DNA of 64,000 nt. It comes from Myxococcales bacterium. GTDB taxonomy: Bacteria; Myxococcota; Myxococcia; Myxococcales; Anaeromyxobacteraceae. Below are positions 54,065 to 62,101 of this stretch, piece by piece. Below the pieces are notes generated by a model. That model did no database searches, was not told the origin of the DNA, and worked only from the letters and a program-made list of their open reading frames with translations. Numbering within the stretch: the first letter of the stretch is position 1; every line of letters begins with the position of its first letter. Made by a program: the position numbers and the translations under genes. Location of the stretch: NCBI GenBank assembly GCA_021806645.1, contig JAJZQX010000005.1, positions 124,001-188,000 of the forward strand. Reading direction: 5' to 3'.

Positions 54065-54958
54065 TCAGCCCAAGAGGTCCCGCAGCGCCGGCCCGAGCGT
54101 CGGGAACTTGAAGCGGTAGCCGAGCGCCTCGGCCTGCGCCGGCACCACCCGCTGGCTGGCCAGCAGCACCTCGGCCAGCTCGCCGACGGCGAGCCGCAGC
54201 GCCGCGGCCGGCACCGCCAGCAGGTTGGGACGCCGCAGCACCCGGGCCAGGGTCTGCGCCAGCTCGGCCTGCCGCACCGGCGCCGGCGCCACGGCGTTGA
54301 GCGGCCCGCTGGCCCGCGCGTCGTCGAGCGCCAGTAGCAGGAGCCCGACCTCGTCGGCGAGGTGGATCCAGGGCTGCCAGCCCCGGCCGTCGCCGAGCGG
54401 CCCGCCCGCGAAGAGCCGGAACGGGCGCGCCAGCGCCGGCAGGGCGCCGCCCTGGCTTGCCAGCACCAGGCCGGTCCGGATGAAGACCAGGCGGGCGCGC
54501 GCCGCTGCCGGGGCCGCCGCCGCCTCCCAGCGCATCGAGAGGTCGGCCAGGAAGCCGCGCCCCGGCGCCGCCGCCTCGTCGAGCGGCTCGTCGCCGCGGT
54601 CGCCGTAGAAGCCGGTGGCGCTCCCCTGCACCAGCACGCGGGGCCCGCCGGCGGCGACCGCGCCGGCCACCAGCCGGGTCGAGTCGAGCCGCGAGGCGAC
54701 GATGCGCGCCTTGCGAGCCGCCGTCCAGCGGCCACCCGCCACCGGCTCGCCGGCCAGGTGGACCACCGCGTCGGCCCCGGCCAGCGCCGCCGTCCAGGGC
54801 CCGGCCACGGCCGGATCGCCCTCCACCAGCCGCAGCCCGGCCGGCCGCGCCGCGCCGGGGCGGCGGGAGAGGGCCGTCACCTGGTCACCGCGCCGGATCA
54901 GCGCCTCGCAGAGCGTCCGGCCGATGAGCCCCGTGGCGCCGGTGACGAAGACGTGCAT
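54065..54958 (-). CDS. TIGR01777-family NAD-dependent epimerase (YfcH-like)
   Basis: 297 residues. The extended-SDR N-terminus is MHVFVTGATGLIGRTLCEAL. VVHLAGEPVAGGRWTAARK and VLVQGSATGFYGDRGDEPLD carry the TIGR01777 hallmarks, the latter with the catalytic Tyr. WIHLADEVGLLLLALDD and LNAVAPAPVRQAELAQTLAR follow, then a C-terminal DUF1731-type segment (YRFKFPTLGPALRDLLG). The substrate is unknown across the family, though relatives link to division or septum positioning. It is 10 bp downstream of tsaB. Confidence 0.92.
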   Translation of the reverse strand: MHVFVTGATGLIGRTLCEALIRRGDQVTALSRRPGAARPAGLRLVEGDPAVAGPWTAALAGADAVVHLAGEPVAGGRWTAARKARIVASRLDSTRLVAGAVAAGGPRVLVQGSATGFYGDRGDEPLDEAAAPGRGFLADLSMRWEAAAAPAAARARLVFIRTGLVLASQGGALPALARPFRLFAGGPLGDGRGWQPWIHLADEVGLLLLALDDARASGPLNAVAPAPVRQAELAQTLARVLRRPNLLAVPAAALRLAVGELAEVLLASQRVVPAQAEALGYRFKFPTLGPALRDLLG

Positions 54959-54968
54959 GGCGTGCCGC

Positions 54969-55724
54969 TCAGCGCCGCCGCGGCAGGCCCTGGGGAAACC
55001 TGACCTCGGCCTCGCTCCTGCGCACGTAGTGCGGCTCCAGCGCCGCCAGCCTGGCCTGGTCGAACGCGGCGCCGCGCAGCGCGGCCGCGCAGAGCTGGCC
55101 GATGGCGGCGGCGTCGGGGACGCGGATGGAGGTGGCGAGCCGCGGCAGGGCCGGCCCCAGCTCGGCGGCGTAGGCCTCGTACCCCTCGCCGAAGGCGGCC
55201 GGCTCCAGCCCGTTGGTCAGCGCCCGCGTCGCCGCGAGCAGCGCCGGCGCCGGGAGGGCCGCGTCGGGCTGGACCGGGACCACCACGTCCCCCTCGACCC
55301 GGTAGAACCCGGCGTAGATCTCCCCCTTCCTGGCGTCGAGCAGCGGGACCAGCAGCGTGCCCGCGGGCGCATCCGGCGCGGCGGCCAGCGCCATCGAGGC
55401 CAGGCTGGAGGCGCCGGCGATGGGGCGCCGGTTGGCGTAGGAGAATCCCTTGAAGGTGGCCAGCCCGATCCGCAGCCCGGTGAAGGAGCCCGGACCGAGC
55501 CCGATGGCGTAGCCCTGGATGTCCGGCAGCTTCTTCTCGCTGGCCAGCAGCAGGTCGCCGATCACCGCCGGCAACCTGGCGCTGTGACCGATCGGCCCCC
55601 CGGCCACCGGGCGCGGCGGCTGGTGCTCGACCCGCTCGGCCACCACCGTGGCGCGCCCATCGCCCAGCTCGAGCAGCGCGGCCGAGAGCGTGAGCGTGGC
55701 GGTGTCGAGCGCGGCGACCAGCAT
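54969..55724 (-). CDS. tsaB: tRNA threonylcarbamoyladenosine biosynthesis protein TsaB
   Basis: 251 residues (MLVAALDTATLTLSAALLEL). TsaB is the scaffold partner of TsaD in forming t6A at A37 of ANN-decoding tRNAs. IQGYAIGLGPGSFTGLRIGL and ATFKGFSYANRRPIAGASSL are the YeaZ signatures, and LVPLLDARKGEIYAGFYR is also conserved. There is no full ATPase site, as expected for TsaB. The gene starts 2 bp after the rseP stop. Confidence 0.94.
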   Translation of the reverse strand: MLVAALDTATLTLSAALLELGDGRATVVAERVEHQPPRPVAGGPIGHSARLPAVIGDLLLASEKKLPDIQGYAIGLGPGSFTGLRIGLATFKGFSYANRRPIAGASSLASMALAAAPDAPAGTLLVPLLDARKGEIYAGFYRVEGDVVVPVQPDAALPAPALLAATRALTNGLEPAAFGEGYEAYAAELGPALPRLATSIRVPDAAAIGQLCAAALRGAAFDQARLAALEPHYVRRSEAEVRFPQGLPRRR

Positions 55725-55726
55725 CG

Positions 55727-57391
55727 CTATCCCCAGAGCCGGATCACGTCGTTGGCGTTGGCGAGGATCATGAGCGCCAGCAGCAGCGCCAGCCCGACCC
55801 AGTTGGCCAGCTCGCGGGCCCGCAGCGTGAGCCGCCGGCGGGTGACGCCTTCGATGAGCGCGGTGACGATGTGGCCGCCGTCGAGCACCGGGATGGGCAG
55901 CAGGTTCATCAACCCCAGGTTGACGCTGATGAGGGCCATCTGGAAGAGGAAGACCTTCAGCCCGGCCTCGGCCGCCTCGCTGGCGATCTGGAAGAGCATC
56001 AGCGTGCCGCCCACGTTCTTGAAGCTGAGCTGGAGCGTGGCGATCTTGTAGATGCCGAGCACGGTGAGCCGGACCACCTCGACGAGCTGGTCCGCCGCGA
56101 GGCGCGCCACGTCGCCGAGGCCGCGCCGCAGCGGCACCTCGCCGGCCAGCAGCGGCCGGGCGTCGATGCCGGCCCGGTCCTCGAGGTGGAAGCCGATGAC
56201 GGGCCGGCTGCGAGTCTCGCGCGTCACCTCGTCCTTGAACTTCTCCTGGCCCGGCACCAGCGCCACGGTGCGGCCGCCGGCGAGGCCGATGGACACCGGC
56301 TTGCCCGGCTCGAACTCGCGGGCCACGGCGTTGAGATCGCGGGCGGCGCGGATCGGCTTGCCGTTGACCGACACCAGCCGCGCGCCGCGGGCCAGGCCGG
56401 CCGCAGCGGCGGGCGAGCCCTCGTCCACGCGGCTCACGTAGGCCGAGACGCTCGGGTCGGCGGGCAGGATGGCCCGCTGGCCGGACGCCGCGCAGGTGGG
56501 AACGCCGTCCAGCGCCTCCGGCGTCCGCGCCTTGCCGGCCCCGCGCAGCACCTCGAGCCGAACCGGGGCGCAGCCAGCGGCCGTGAGCGCCGCCTCCAGC
56601 TCGCCGGCATGGCGGACCTCCCGCCCGTTCACGCGCGTGACCAGGTCGAGCGGCTCGAGCGGCGTGGCCACCCCGGGGGCGGGCGCCACCAGCGCCGCGG
56701 CGAAGACCGGCGTCACGCCGATGATCCCGATGGGGCGCGTCTCGACCGGGTTCGACTCCTCTTCGCGCGCCGGCGTGATCTCGAGGTTGAGCCGCTCCTG
56801 GCCTCGCCTGACCGAGAAGGCCAGCGGGACCCCGGGGCGGGGCGAGACCAGGTCGCGAAGGTCCGAGAAGTAACGGACCGGCCGCGACGCCTCGCCCGGC
56901 CCGGCCACCGCCTCGACCAGATCGCCGGGAAGGAGCCCGGCCACGGCCGCCGGCGAGCCGGGGGCCACGGTGCCGATGACCGGCCCAGGCACCAGCGTGC
57001 CGTTCTGGGCCAGCCCGAGCGCGAGGTAGACCAGGAACGGGAAGATCAGGTTGGCGCCCGGCCCGGCGAAGGCGATGGCCAGCCGCTTCCACGGCGGCTG
57101 CTCGAGGAAGGTGCGCCCCGCGTCCTCGGCCGGGATGGGCTGGGTCGGATCCTCGCCCGCCATCTTGACGTAGCCGCCCAGCGGCAACACCGAGAGCCGG
57201 TACTCGGTCTCCCCCCAGGTGAAGCTCGCCAGCCGCGCGCCGAAGCCGATGGAGAAGCGCAGGACCTTGACGCGGAGGAGCTTGGCGACCACGAAGTGGC
57301 CCAGTTCGTGGACGAAGATGAGCCCGGCGAGGAGCGCCACCACCGAGCCGGCCTTGAAGAGGAGAGCCATCGCGTCCGTTCCCATCGTCAT
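55727..57391 (-). CDS. rseP: RIP site-2 zinc metalloprotease RseP
   Basis: 554 residues, longer than E. coli RseP (450) because of extra sequence around the PDZ domains. The zinc ligands are FVHELGHFVVAK in the first helix and PIPVLDGGHIVTA in the third. Two or three PDZ-like segments are visible (IGTVAPGSPAAVAGLLPGD, VSRVDEGSPAAAAGLARGA, with GREVRHAGELEAAL between). It cleaves anti-sigma factors and signal-peptide remnants in the inner membrane. Its start overlaps the dxr stop (ATGA). The frame offers two other ATGs within eight codons. Confidence 0.95.
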   Translation of the reverse strand: MTMGTDAMALLFKAGSVVALLAGLIFVHELGHFVVAKLLRVKVLRFSIGFGARLASFTWGETEYRLSVLPLGGYVKMAGEDPTQPIPAEDAGRTFLEQPPWKRLAIAFAGPGANLIFPFLVYLALGLAQNGTLVPGPVIGTVAPGSPAAVAGLLPGDLVEAVAGPGEASRPVRYFSDLRDLVSPRPGVPLAFSVRRGQERLNLEITPAREEESNPVETRPIGIIGVTPVFAAALVAPAPGVATPLEPLDLVTRVNGREVRHAGELEAALTAAGCAPVRLEVLRGAGKARTPEALDGVPTCAASGQRAILPADPSVSAYVSRVDEGSPAAAAGLARGARLVSVNGKPIRAARDLNAVAREFEPGKPVSIGLAGGRTVALVPGQEKFKDEVTRETRSRPVIGFHLEDRAGIDARPLLAGEVPLRRGLGDVARLAADQLVEVVRLTVLGIYKIATLQLSFKNVGGTLMLFQIASEAAEAGLKVFLFQMALISVNLGLMNLLPIPVLDGGHIVTALIEGVTRRRLTLRARELANWVGLALLLALMILANANDVIRLWG

Positions 57392-58539
57392 CGGTTCTTA
57401 ACCCGGCGCTCGGCCTCGCGCCGGCCCCAGTCGCTCGCCGCCAGCGCCTGCTCCACCGAGCCGAGCCGCTCGACGACGTGCGCCTCCAGCACCTCGGCGC
57501 AGAGCCGGGCGATGTCGGTGAAACGACAGCGCTTCAGCAGGAAGGCCGCCACGGCCGCCTCGTCGGCGCCGGAGAGGGCGGCCGGCGCGGTCCCGCCCAG
57601 CTCGAGGGCCCGGTAGGCGAGCCGGTAGGCCGGGAAGCGACCCGGATCGGGCGCCTCGAAGGAGAGGCGACCCAGCCGTGCCAGGTCGAGCGGCGGCAGG
57701 TCGAGGGGCAACCGCCCCGGATGGCCCAAGGCGTAGCTGATGGGGCCGCGCATGTCGGAGATGCCGAGCTGGGCCACGATGGAGCCGTCGATGTACTCCA
57801 CCATCGAGTGCACGATCGACTCCGGGTGGACGACGATGTCGATGCGGCCCGGTTCGACGTCGAAGAGCCAGCGGGCCTCGATCACCTCGAGCCCCTTGTT
57901 CATCAGCGTCGCCGAGTCGATGGTGATCTTGTCGCCCATCGACCAGTTGGGGTGCTTCAGGGCCCGCTCCGGGGTGACCCCGGGCAGCTCCTCGGCCGCC
58001 ACGCCGCGCAGCGGGCCGCCCGAGGCGGTGAGGATGAGCCGCCGCACCTCGGTGTGGTTGTGCCCGAGCAGCGACTGGTGGATGGCGGAGTGTTCGCTGT
58101 CGACCGGCAGGATGGCGCCGCCCCGCTCGGCGGCGCGCCGCATCACCAGCTCGCCGGCCAGCACCAGCGACTCCTTGTTGGCCAGGCCCACGTCCTTGCC
58201 GGCCTCGACCGCCGCGGCGGTGGAACGCAGGCCCGCCCCGCCCGAGATGGCGGCCAGCACGAAATCCACGTCCGGGTGGGCGGCCGCGGCCACCACGCCG
58301 TCGTCGCCGGAGAGCACCTCGGTGCCGGGCGGGACCAGGGCGCGGAGCCCGGCGGCGGCGGCGGGATCGGCGGCGGCCACCAGCCTGGGGCGGAAGCGGC
58401 GCGCCTGCTCGGCCAGCCGCTCGACGTTGCGGCCGGCCGCCAGCGCCACGACCTCGAAGCGATCGGGGAAGCGCGCCACCACGTCGAGCGCCTGCACGCC
58501 GATGGAGCCGGTGGAACCGAGGATGGCGAGGCGCCGCAT
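57388..58539 (-). CDS. dxr: 1-deoxy-D-xylulose 5-phosphate reductoisomerase
   Basis: 383 residues from MRRLAILGSTGSIGVQALDV. This is the second step of the MEP isoprenoid pathway: DXP to MEP with NADPH. GLANKESLVLAGELV, ILPVDSEHSAIHQSL, LTASGGPLRG, HPNWSMGDKITIDSATLMNK and VHPESIVHSMVEY include the metal and substrate ligands. Length and motifs are standard. It sits between cdsA and rseP in the common uppS-cdsA-dxr-rseP order. Confidence 0.96.
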   Translation of the reverse strand: MRRLAILGSTGSIGVQALDVVARFPDRFEVVALAAGRNVERLAEQARRFRPRLVAAADPAAAAGLRALVPPGTEVLSGDDGVVAAAAHPDVDFVLAAISGGAGLRSTAAAVEAGKDVGLANKESLVLAGELVMRRAAERGGAILPVDSEHSAIHQSLLGHNHTEVRRLILTASGGPLRGVAAEELPGVTPERALKHPNWSMGDKITIDSATLMNKGLEVIEARWLFDVEPGRIDIVVHPESIVHSMVEYIDGSIVAQLGISDMRGPISYALGHPGRLPLDLPPLDLARLGRLSFEAPDPGRFPAYRLAYRALELGGTAPAALSGADEAAVAAFLLKRCRFTDIARLCAEVLEAHVVERLGSVEQALAASDWGRREAERRVKNR

Positions 58540-58573
58540 GGTGCCGGACCCTATCACGCGGCCGGTAGCCGAC

Positions 58574-59404
58574 TCACTTGAGCCAGCGCACGAACAGGTA
58601 GACCCACGGCACCACGAAGAGGAGCGCGTCGATCCGGTCTAGCAACCCGCCGTGGCCCGGGATGAGCTTGCCGGAGTCCTTCACGCCGGCCGCCCGCTTC
58701 AGGAGCGACTCGGTGAGGTCGCCCATCGGTCCGAGCACCGCGGCCCCGGTGCCGAGCAGGACGGCCAGCGGCACCGGGAGCTCGGGCAGCAGCGTGGAGC
58801 GGACCACCAGCGCGCCGACCACGCTCCCCACCGCGCCGCCCGCGAACCCTTCCCAGGTCTTCTTCGGGCTGACCCTCTGGTAGATGCGGTGCTTCCCGAA
58901 GAGCATCCCGGTGAAGTAGGCGAAGGTGTCATTGGACCAGGTGACCGCGAAGGCCAGCACCACCCAGGCCGTGCCGCCATGCACCCGCAAGCCCACCAGC
59001 GTCGAGGCCAGCAGGCCGCAGTAGAGCCAGGCCAGCGTCACCCGGCCGGCGCGGGCCGGCACCTCGGCTTGCTCCTGGTGGAAGAAGAGGAGCAGCCCCA
59101 GCAGCCCCAGCGTGGCGAAGGCCAGCACCAGCGGGGCCCATTCGGGGAGGAGCGTCTCGCCGCCGTGAAGCGCCGCCACCAGCGGGATGGCGGCGGCGAT
59201 GGCCACCCCGTACCACTCGGCCGCCCCGAGGCGCCCGGACATGAGCAGCAGCTCGACGGCCCCGACGCCCGCGGCCACGGCGATCAGCGCCGCGAAGGGC
59301 CAGCCGCCCAGCCAGGTGAGCCAGATGGCGAGTGGGAGCAGCACCACCGCGGAGATGGCCCGCTCGAAGAGGTTGCGCCTGTTGCCGGCGTCCAGGGGCT
59401 TCAT
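58574..59404 (-). CDS. cdsA: Phosphatidate cytidylyltransferase
   Basis: Makes CDP-diacylglycerol from phosphatidate and CTP. 276 residues and about seven to eight membrane helices. The signature AVLGPMGDLTESLLKRAAGV and KDSGKLIPGHGGLLDRIDAL at the C-terminus contains the metal-binding Asp residues. HRIYQRVSPKKTWEGFAGG precedes it. It overlaps the uppS stop by 4 bp. Confidence 0.95.
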   Translation of the reverse strand: MKPLDAGNRRNLFERAISAVVLLPLAIWLTWLGGWPFAALIAVAAGVGAVELLLMSGRLGAAEWYGVAIAAAIPLVAALHGGETLLPEWAPLVLAFATLGLLGLLLFFHQEQAEVPARAGRVTLAWLYCGLLASTLVGLRVHGGTAWVVLAFAVTWSNDTFAYFTGMLFGKHRIYQRVSPKKTWEGFAGGAVGSVVGALVVRSTLLPELPVPLAVLLGTGAAVLGPMGDLTESLLKRAAGVKDSGKLIPGHGGLLDRIDALLFVVPWVYLFVRWLK

Positions 59405-60159
59405 TCGCGGCCACCTGGCCCGGTGACCTGGTCGCCGGTCAGGCCGAAGCGGCGCTGGCGCGCCTGGAAGTCGGCCACCGCCGTGAGCAGCTCGCGCTCG
59501 TCGAAGTCGGGCCAGTGGACGTCGGTGAAGTAGAGCTCGGCATAGGCGGCCTGCCAGAGCAGGAAGTTGGAGATGCGCCGCTCGCCGCTGGTCCGGATCA
59601 GCAGGTCGAGGCTGGGCAGCCCGCAGGTCCAGAGGCCGGCCTCGAGCGCCGCCTCGTCGACGGGCCCGCCACGCGCCGCCGCCAGCCTGGCCGCGTGGAC
59701 CAGCTCCTCGCGCCCGCCGTAGGAGAGGGCCAGTGTCAGCGTCATCCCCTGACCGCCGGCGGTGGCCTGGCGGACCGACTCCAGCCGCGAACCCACGCGC
59801 GCCGGCAGCCGCTCCAGGTCGCCGATGGCGTTCAGGCGGATGCCGTTGGCGAGCAGCTCCTGCTGCTCCTTCTCGAGGAACTCGACCAGCAGGAGCATCA
59901 GCGCCTCGACCTCGTCGGCCGGGCGCGACCAGTTCTGCATGGAGAAGGCGTAGAGCGTGAGCGCATCGATGCCGAGCCGGCGGGCCGCGCGCGTCACCGC
60001 CCGGACGGCCGCGGCCCCCTGGCGGTGGCCGGCCACGCGCGGCAGACCGCGAACCCGGGCCCAGCGCCCGTTGCCGTCCATGATGATGGCGACGTGACGG
60101 GGCAGCGGCCGAGCCCGGACGCGCGCCTCCAACTCAGCGGTGTCGGACGGTCCCGGCAC
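59401..60159 (-). CDS. uppS: Undecaprenyl diphosphate synthase
   Basis: Builds the C55 lipid carrier from FPP and IPP. 252 residues from GTG 60159, with AGGA 6 bases upstream. Signatures are HVAIIMDGNGRWARVRGLP, GHRQGAAAVRAV, LYAFSMQNWSRP and LLIRTSGERRISNFLLWQAA, the latter binding the diphosphate. A His in the usual place before LPRVAGH is present. It is the first gene of the uppS-cdsA-dxr-rseP-tsaB run, divergent from the kinase. Confidence 0.95.
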   Translation of the reverse strand: MPGPSDTAELEARVRARPLPRHVAIIMDGNGRWARVRGLPRVAGHRQGAAAVRAVTRAARRLGIDALTLYAFSMQNWSRPADEVEALMLLLVEFLEKEQQELLANGIRLNAIGDLERLPARVGSRLESVRQATAGGQGMTLTLALSYGGREELVHAARLAAARGGPVDEAALEAGLWTCGLPSLDLLIRTSGERRISNFLLWQAAYAELYFTDVHWPDFDERELLTAVADFQARQRRFGLTGDQVTGPGGRE

Positions 60160-60242
60160 GGGCGTCCTATAGCACGGGAGCGCCTCCCTCCGCGTCAGCC
60201 GGTTTGACCAGCGGAGCGAGCCCTTTCTATGTTGGGCACTGG

Positions 60243-61298
60243 ATGGTCCCGCACTTCATCGGTCCTTGGGAGATCGTCTCGGTCATCGGCCGGGGCGGCG
60301 TCGGCGTGGTCTACCGGGCCGTCCACCGGACCACGCGGCGGCTGGCGGCGCTCAAGCTGCTGGGGCCGGCGCCGGTCGTCGATCCGAGAGCGGCGCGGCG
60401 GCTGGCCCGCGAGTTCGAGGTGCTGCAGCGGCTCGATCACCCCAACGTGGTCCGCGTCTACGAGGCTGGCGTCCACGATGGCTACTCCTACCTGGCCATG
60501 GAGCTGGTGGAGGGGCTCGACCTGCGCGCCTTCCTCTCGCCGGTGCTCGACGAGACGCGCGCCGTAGACCCGCCCGGCGAGGACGCCTCGCCAATCTCCC
60601 CCTCCGGCAGCTTCGGCTCCGAAGGGGAGCTGGGCGCCGACGCCATCCGGGCGCTGGCCACCATGATGGAGGAGCCCGAGACGGCGCCCGACGGCGTCCA
60701 CCCGCCGCTCCACGCCGTGCCGCACCCCGGCGGCCGCGCGCTGCCGCGCGGACCGCTCTCGCCGGAGCTGGCAGCAGCGCTCAACCGCCCGCGCCGCATG
60801 CAGCGGCTCTCCACGGCCCTCCACCAGGTCCTCTCCGGCCTCGCCTACGTCCATCGCCAGGAGCTGGTCCACCGTGACCTCAAGCCCTCCAACATCATGG
60901 TGGACGACCGCCGGACCGTCCGGCTCATGGACTTCGGCCTGGTCAAGCACGACGACGACGGCGCCGAGCCGCTCACCGGCTCCGGACGCGTGGTCGGCAC
61001 CTACCGCTACATGTCGCCGGAGCAGGCGCAGGGACACCTGGTGGACGCCCGGAGCGACCTCTACAGCCTGGGCGTCATCCTCTACGAGCTGCTGAGCGCC
61101 GCGCCGCCTTTCACCGCGAGTGACCCGGCCACGCTCTGGCAGCAGATCCTCCACGACGACCCGCCGCGGCTGGCCGCGCTCAACCCCGGCGTCGATCCGG
61201 TGCTGGCGGCGGTGGCGGAGAGGTGCCTGGCCAAGTCGCCGGCCGCCCGGTTCGGGAGCGCGAGCGAGATCCTCGGCGTGATGGGCGAGCGCGGATGA
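60243..61298 (+). CDS. Hanks-type serine/threonine protein kinase (cytosolic)
   Basis: 351 residues. IGPWEIVSVIGRGGVGVVYR is the glycine loop, the ATP Lys is in RLAALKLLG, and HRDLKPSNIMVDD is the catalytic loop. LMDFGLVKHD is the metal DFG and GTYRYMSPEQAQG is the activation segment. An unusual loop of about 85 residues (ETRAVDPPGEDASPIS onward, rich in Ser, Pro and Glu) is inserted between the hinge and helix E. There is no membrane segment or sensor domain. It overlaps the TauE/SafE gene by 4 bp. The PP2C phosphatase at 6.5 kb is a candidate partner only by function. Confidence 0.92.
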   Translation: MVPHFIGPWEIVSVIGRGGVGVVYRAVHRTTRRLAALKLLGPAPVVDPRAARRLAREFEVLQRLDHPNVVRVYEAGVHDGYSYLAMELVEGLDLRAFLSPVLDETRAVDPPGEDASPISPSGSFGSEGELGADAIRALATMMEEPETAPDGVHPPLHAVPHPGGRALPRGPLSPELAAALNRPRRMQRLSTALHQVLSGLAYVHRQELVHRDLKPSNIMVDDRRTVRLMDFGLVKHDDDGAEPLTGSGRVVGTYRYMSPEQAQGHLVDARSDLYSLGVILYELLSAAPPFTASDPATLWQQILHDDPPRLAALNPGVDPVLAAVAERCLAKSPAARFGSASEILGVMGERG

Positions 61299-62071
61299 CG
61301 TGGCTCCTCTCCTCGCTGTCCGGACTGGCGGCCGGCTTCCTCTCCGGAACCTTCGGCATCGGCGGCGGCGTGGTGCTGGTTCCGATGCTGGCGCTGGTGC
61401 TCGGGCTCGGGCAGCACGAGGCCCAGGGGATGACGCTGGCCATCATGCTGCTGCCGGTCGGGCTGGCGGCGGTGATCGAGTACCACCGGGCCGGCCAGGT
61501 CCGGTGGCGGCTGGTGGCGCCGCTGGTGGTCGGCTTCCTCGCCGGGGTCTGGGCCGGCTCGGAGGTGGCGACGGCGGTGGCGGAGCGGCCGCTGCGGCTC
61601 GGCTTCGTGGCCTTCCTGGTGGCCATCGCCATTCGCAACTGGCGCGTGGCGGGGGGGGCGTCCAGCGCCGGGGCGAGCGTGGCGCCGGCGGGCCCTGCGC
61701 GGTGGGCCACCGGCCACGCCCTCTGGATCGGAGCGGCCGGTGGCGCGGCCTCCGGGTTGCTGGGGATCGGCGGTGCCGTGCTGATGATCCCGCTGCTGGT
61801 GGCGGTGGTGGGCTTGACGCAGCACGAGGCGCAGGGGACCAGCCTGGCGGTGATGCTGCCGCCCATCGGGCTGCCCGGCGTGCTGGTCTACTCCGGTTCC
61901 CGGGGGGGACTGCCCTGGCTGGTGGTCGCCTGCGTGGCCGCCGGCTTCCTGCTCGGCGGCGCCCTGGGGGCGAAGATGGCTCGCCGCATGGCGGGCCCGG
62001 CGTTGATCCGCGGCTTCGCCCTCTTCCAGTTCACCGTGGCGGCCGGGCTGCTGGTGCGGGTGCTGCTGTGA
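61295..62071 (+). CDS. TauE/SafE-family sulfite or organic-anion permease
   Basis: 258 residues and about eight membrane helices in two repeats. SGTFGIGGGVVLVPMLALVL and SGLLGIGGAVLMIPLLVAVV are the paired TauE/SafE motifs. GQHEAQGMTLAIMLLPVGL and TQHEAQGTSLAVMLPPIGL repeat them. It is expected to move sulfite, sulfoacetate or a similar anion. It is translationally coupled to the kinase gene, which raises the possibility of regulation by phosphorylation. Confidence 0.9.
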   Translation: MTWLLSSLSGLAAGFLSGTFGIGGGVVLVPMLALVLGLGQHEAQGMTLAIMLLPVGLAAVIEYHRAGQVRWRLVAPLVVGFLAGVWAGSEVATAVAERPLRLGFVAFLVAIAIRNWRVAGGASSAGASVAPAGPARWATGHALWIGAAGGAASGLLGIGGAVLMIPLLVAVVGLTQHEAQGTSLAVMLPPIGLPGVLVYSGSRGGLPWLVVACVAAGFLLGGALGAKMARRMAGPALIRGFALFQFTVAAGLLVRVLL

Positions 62072-62101
62072 CCAGGGGCAGCCAGGGGCAGCCGGCGCCG
62101 G

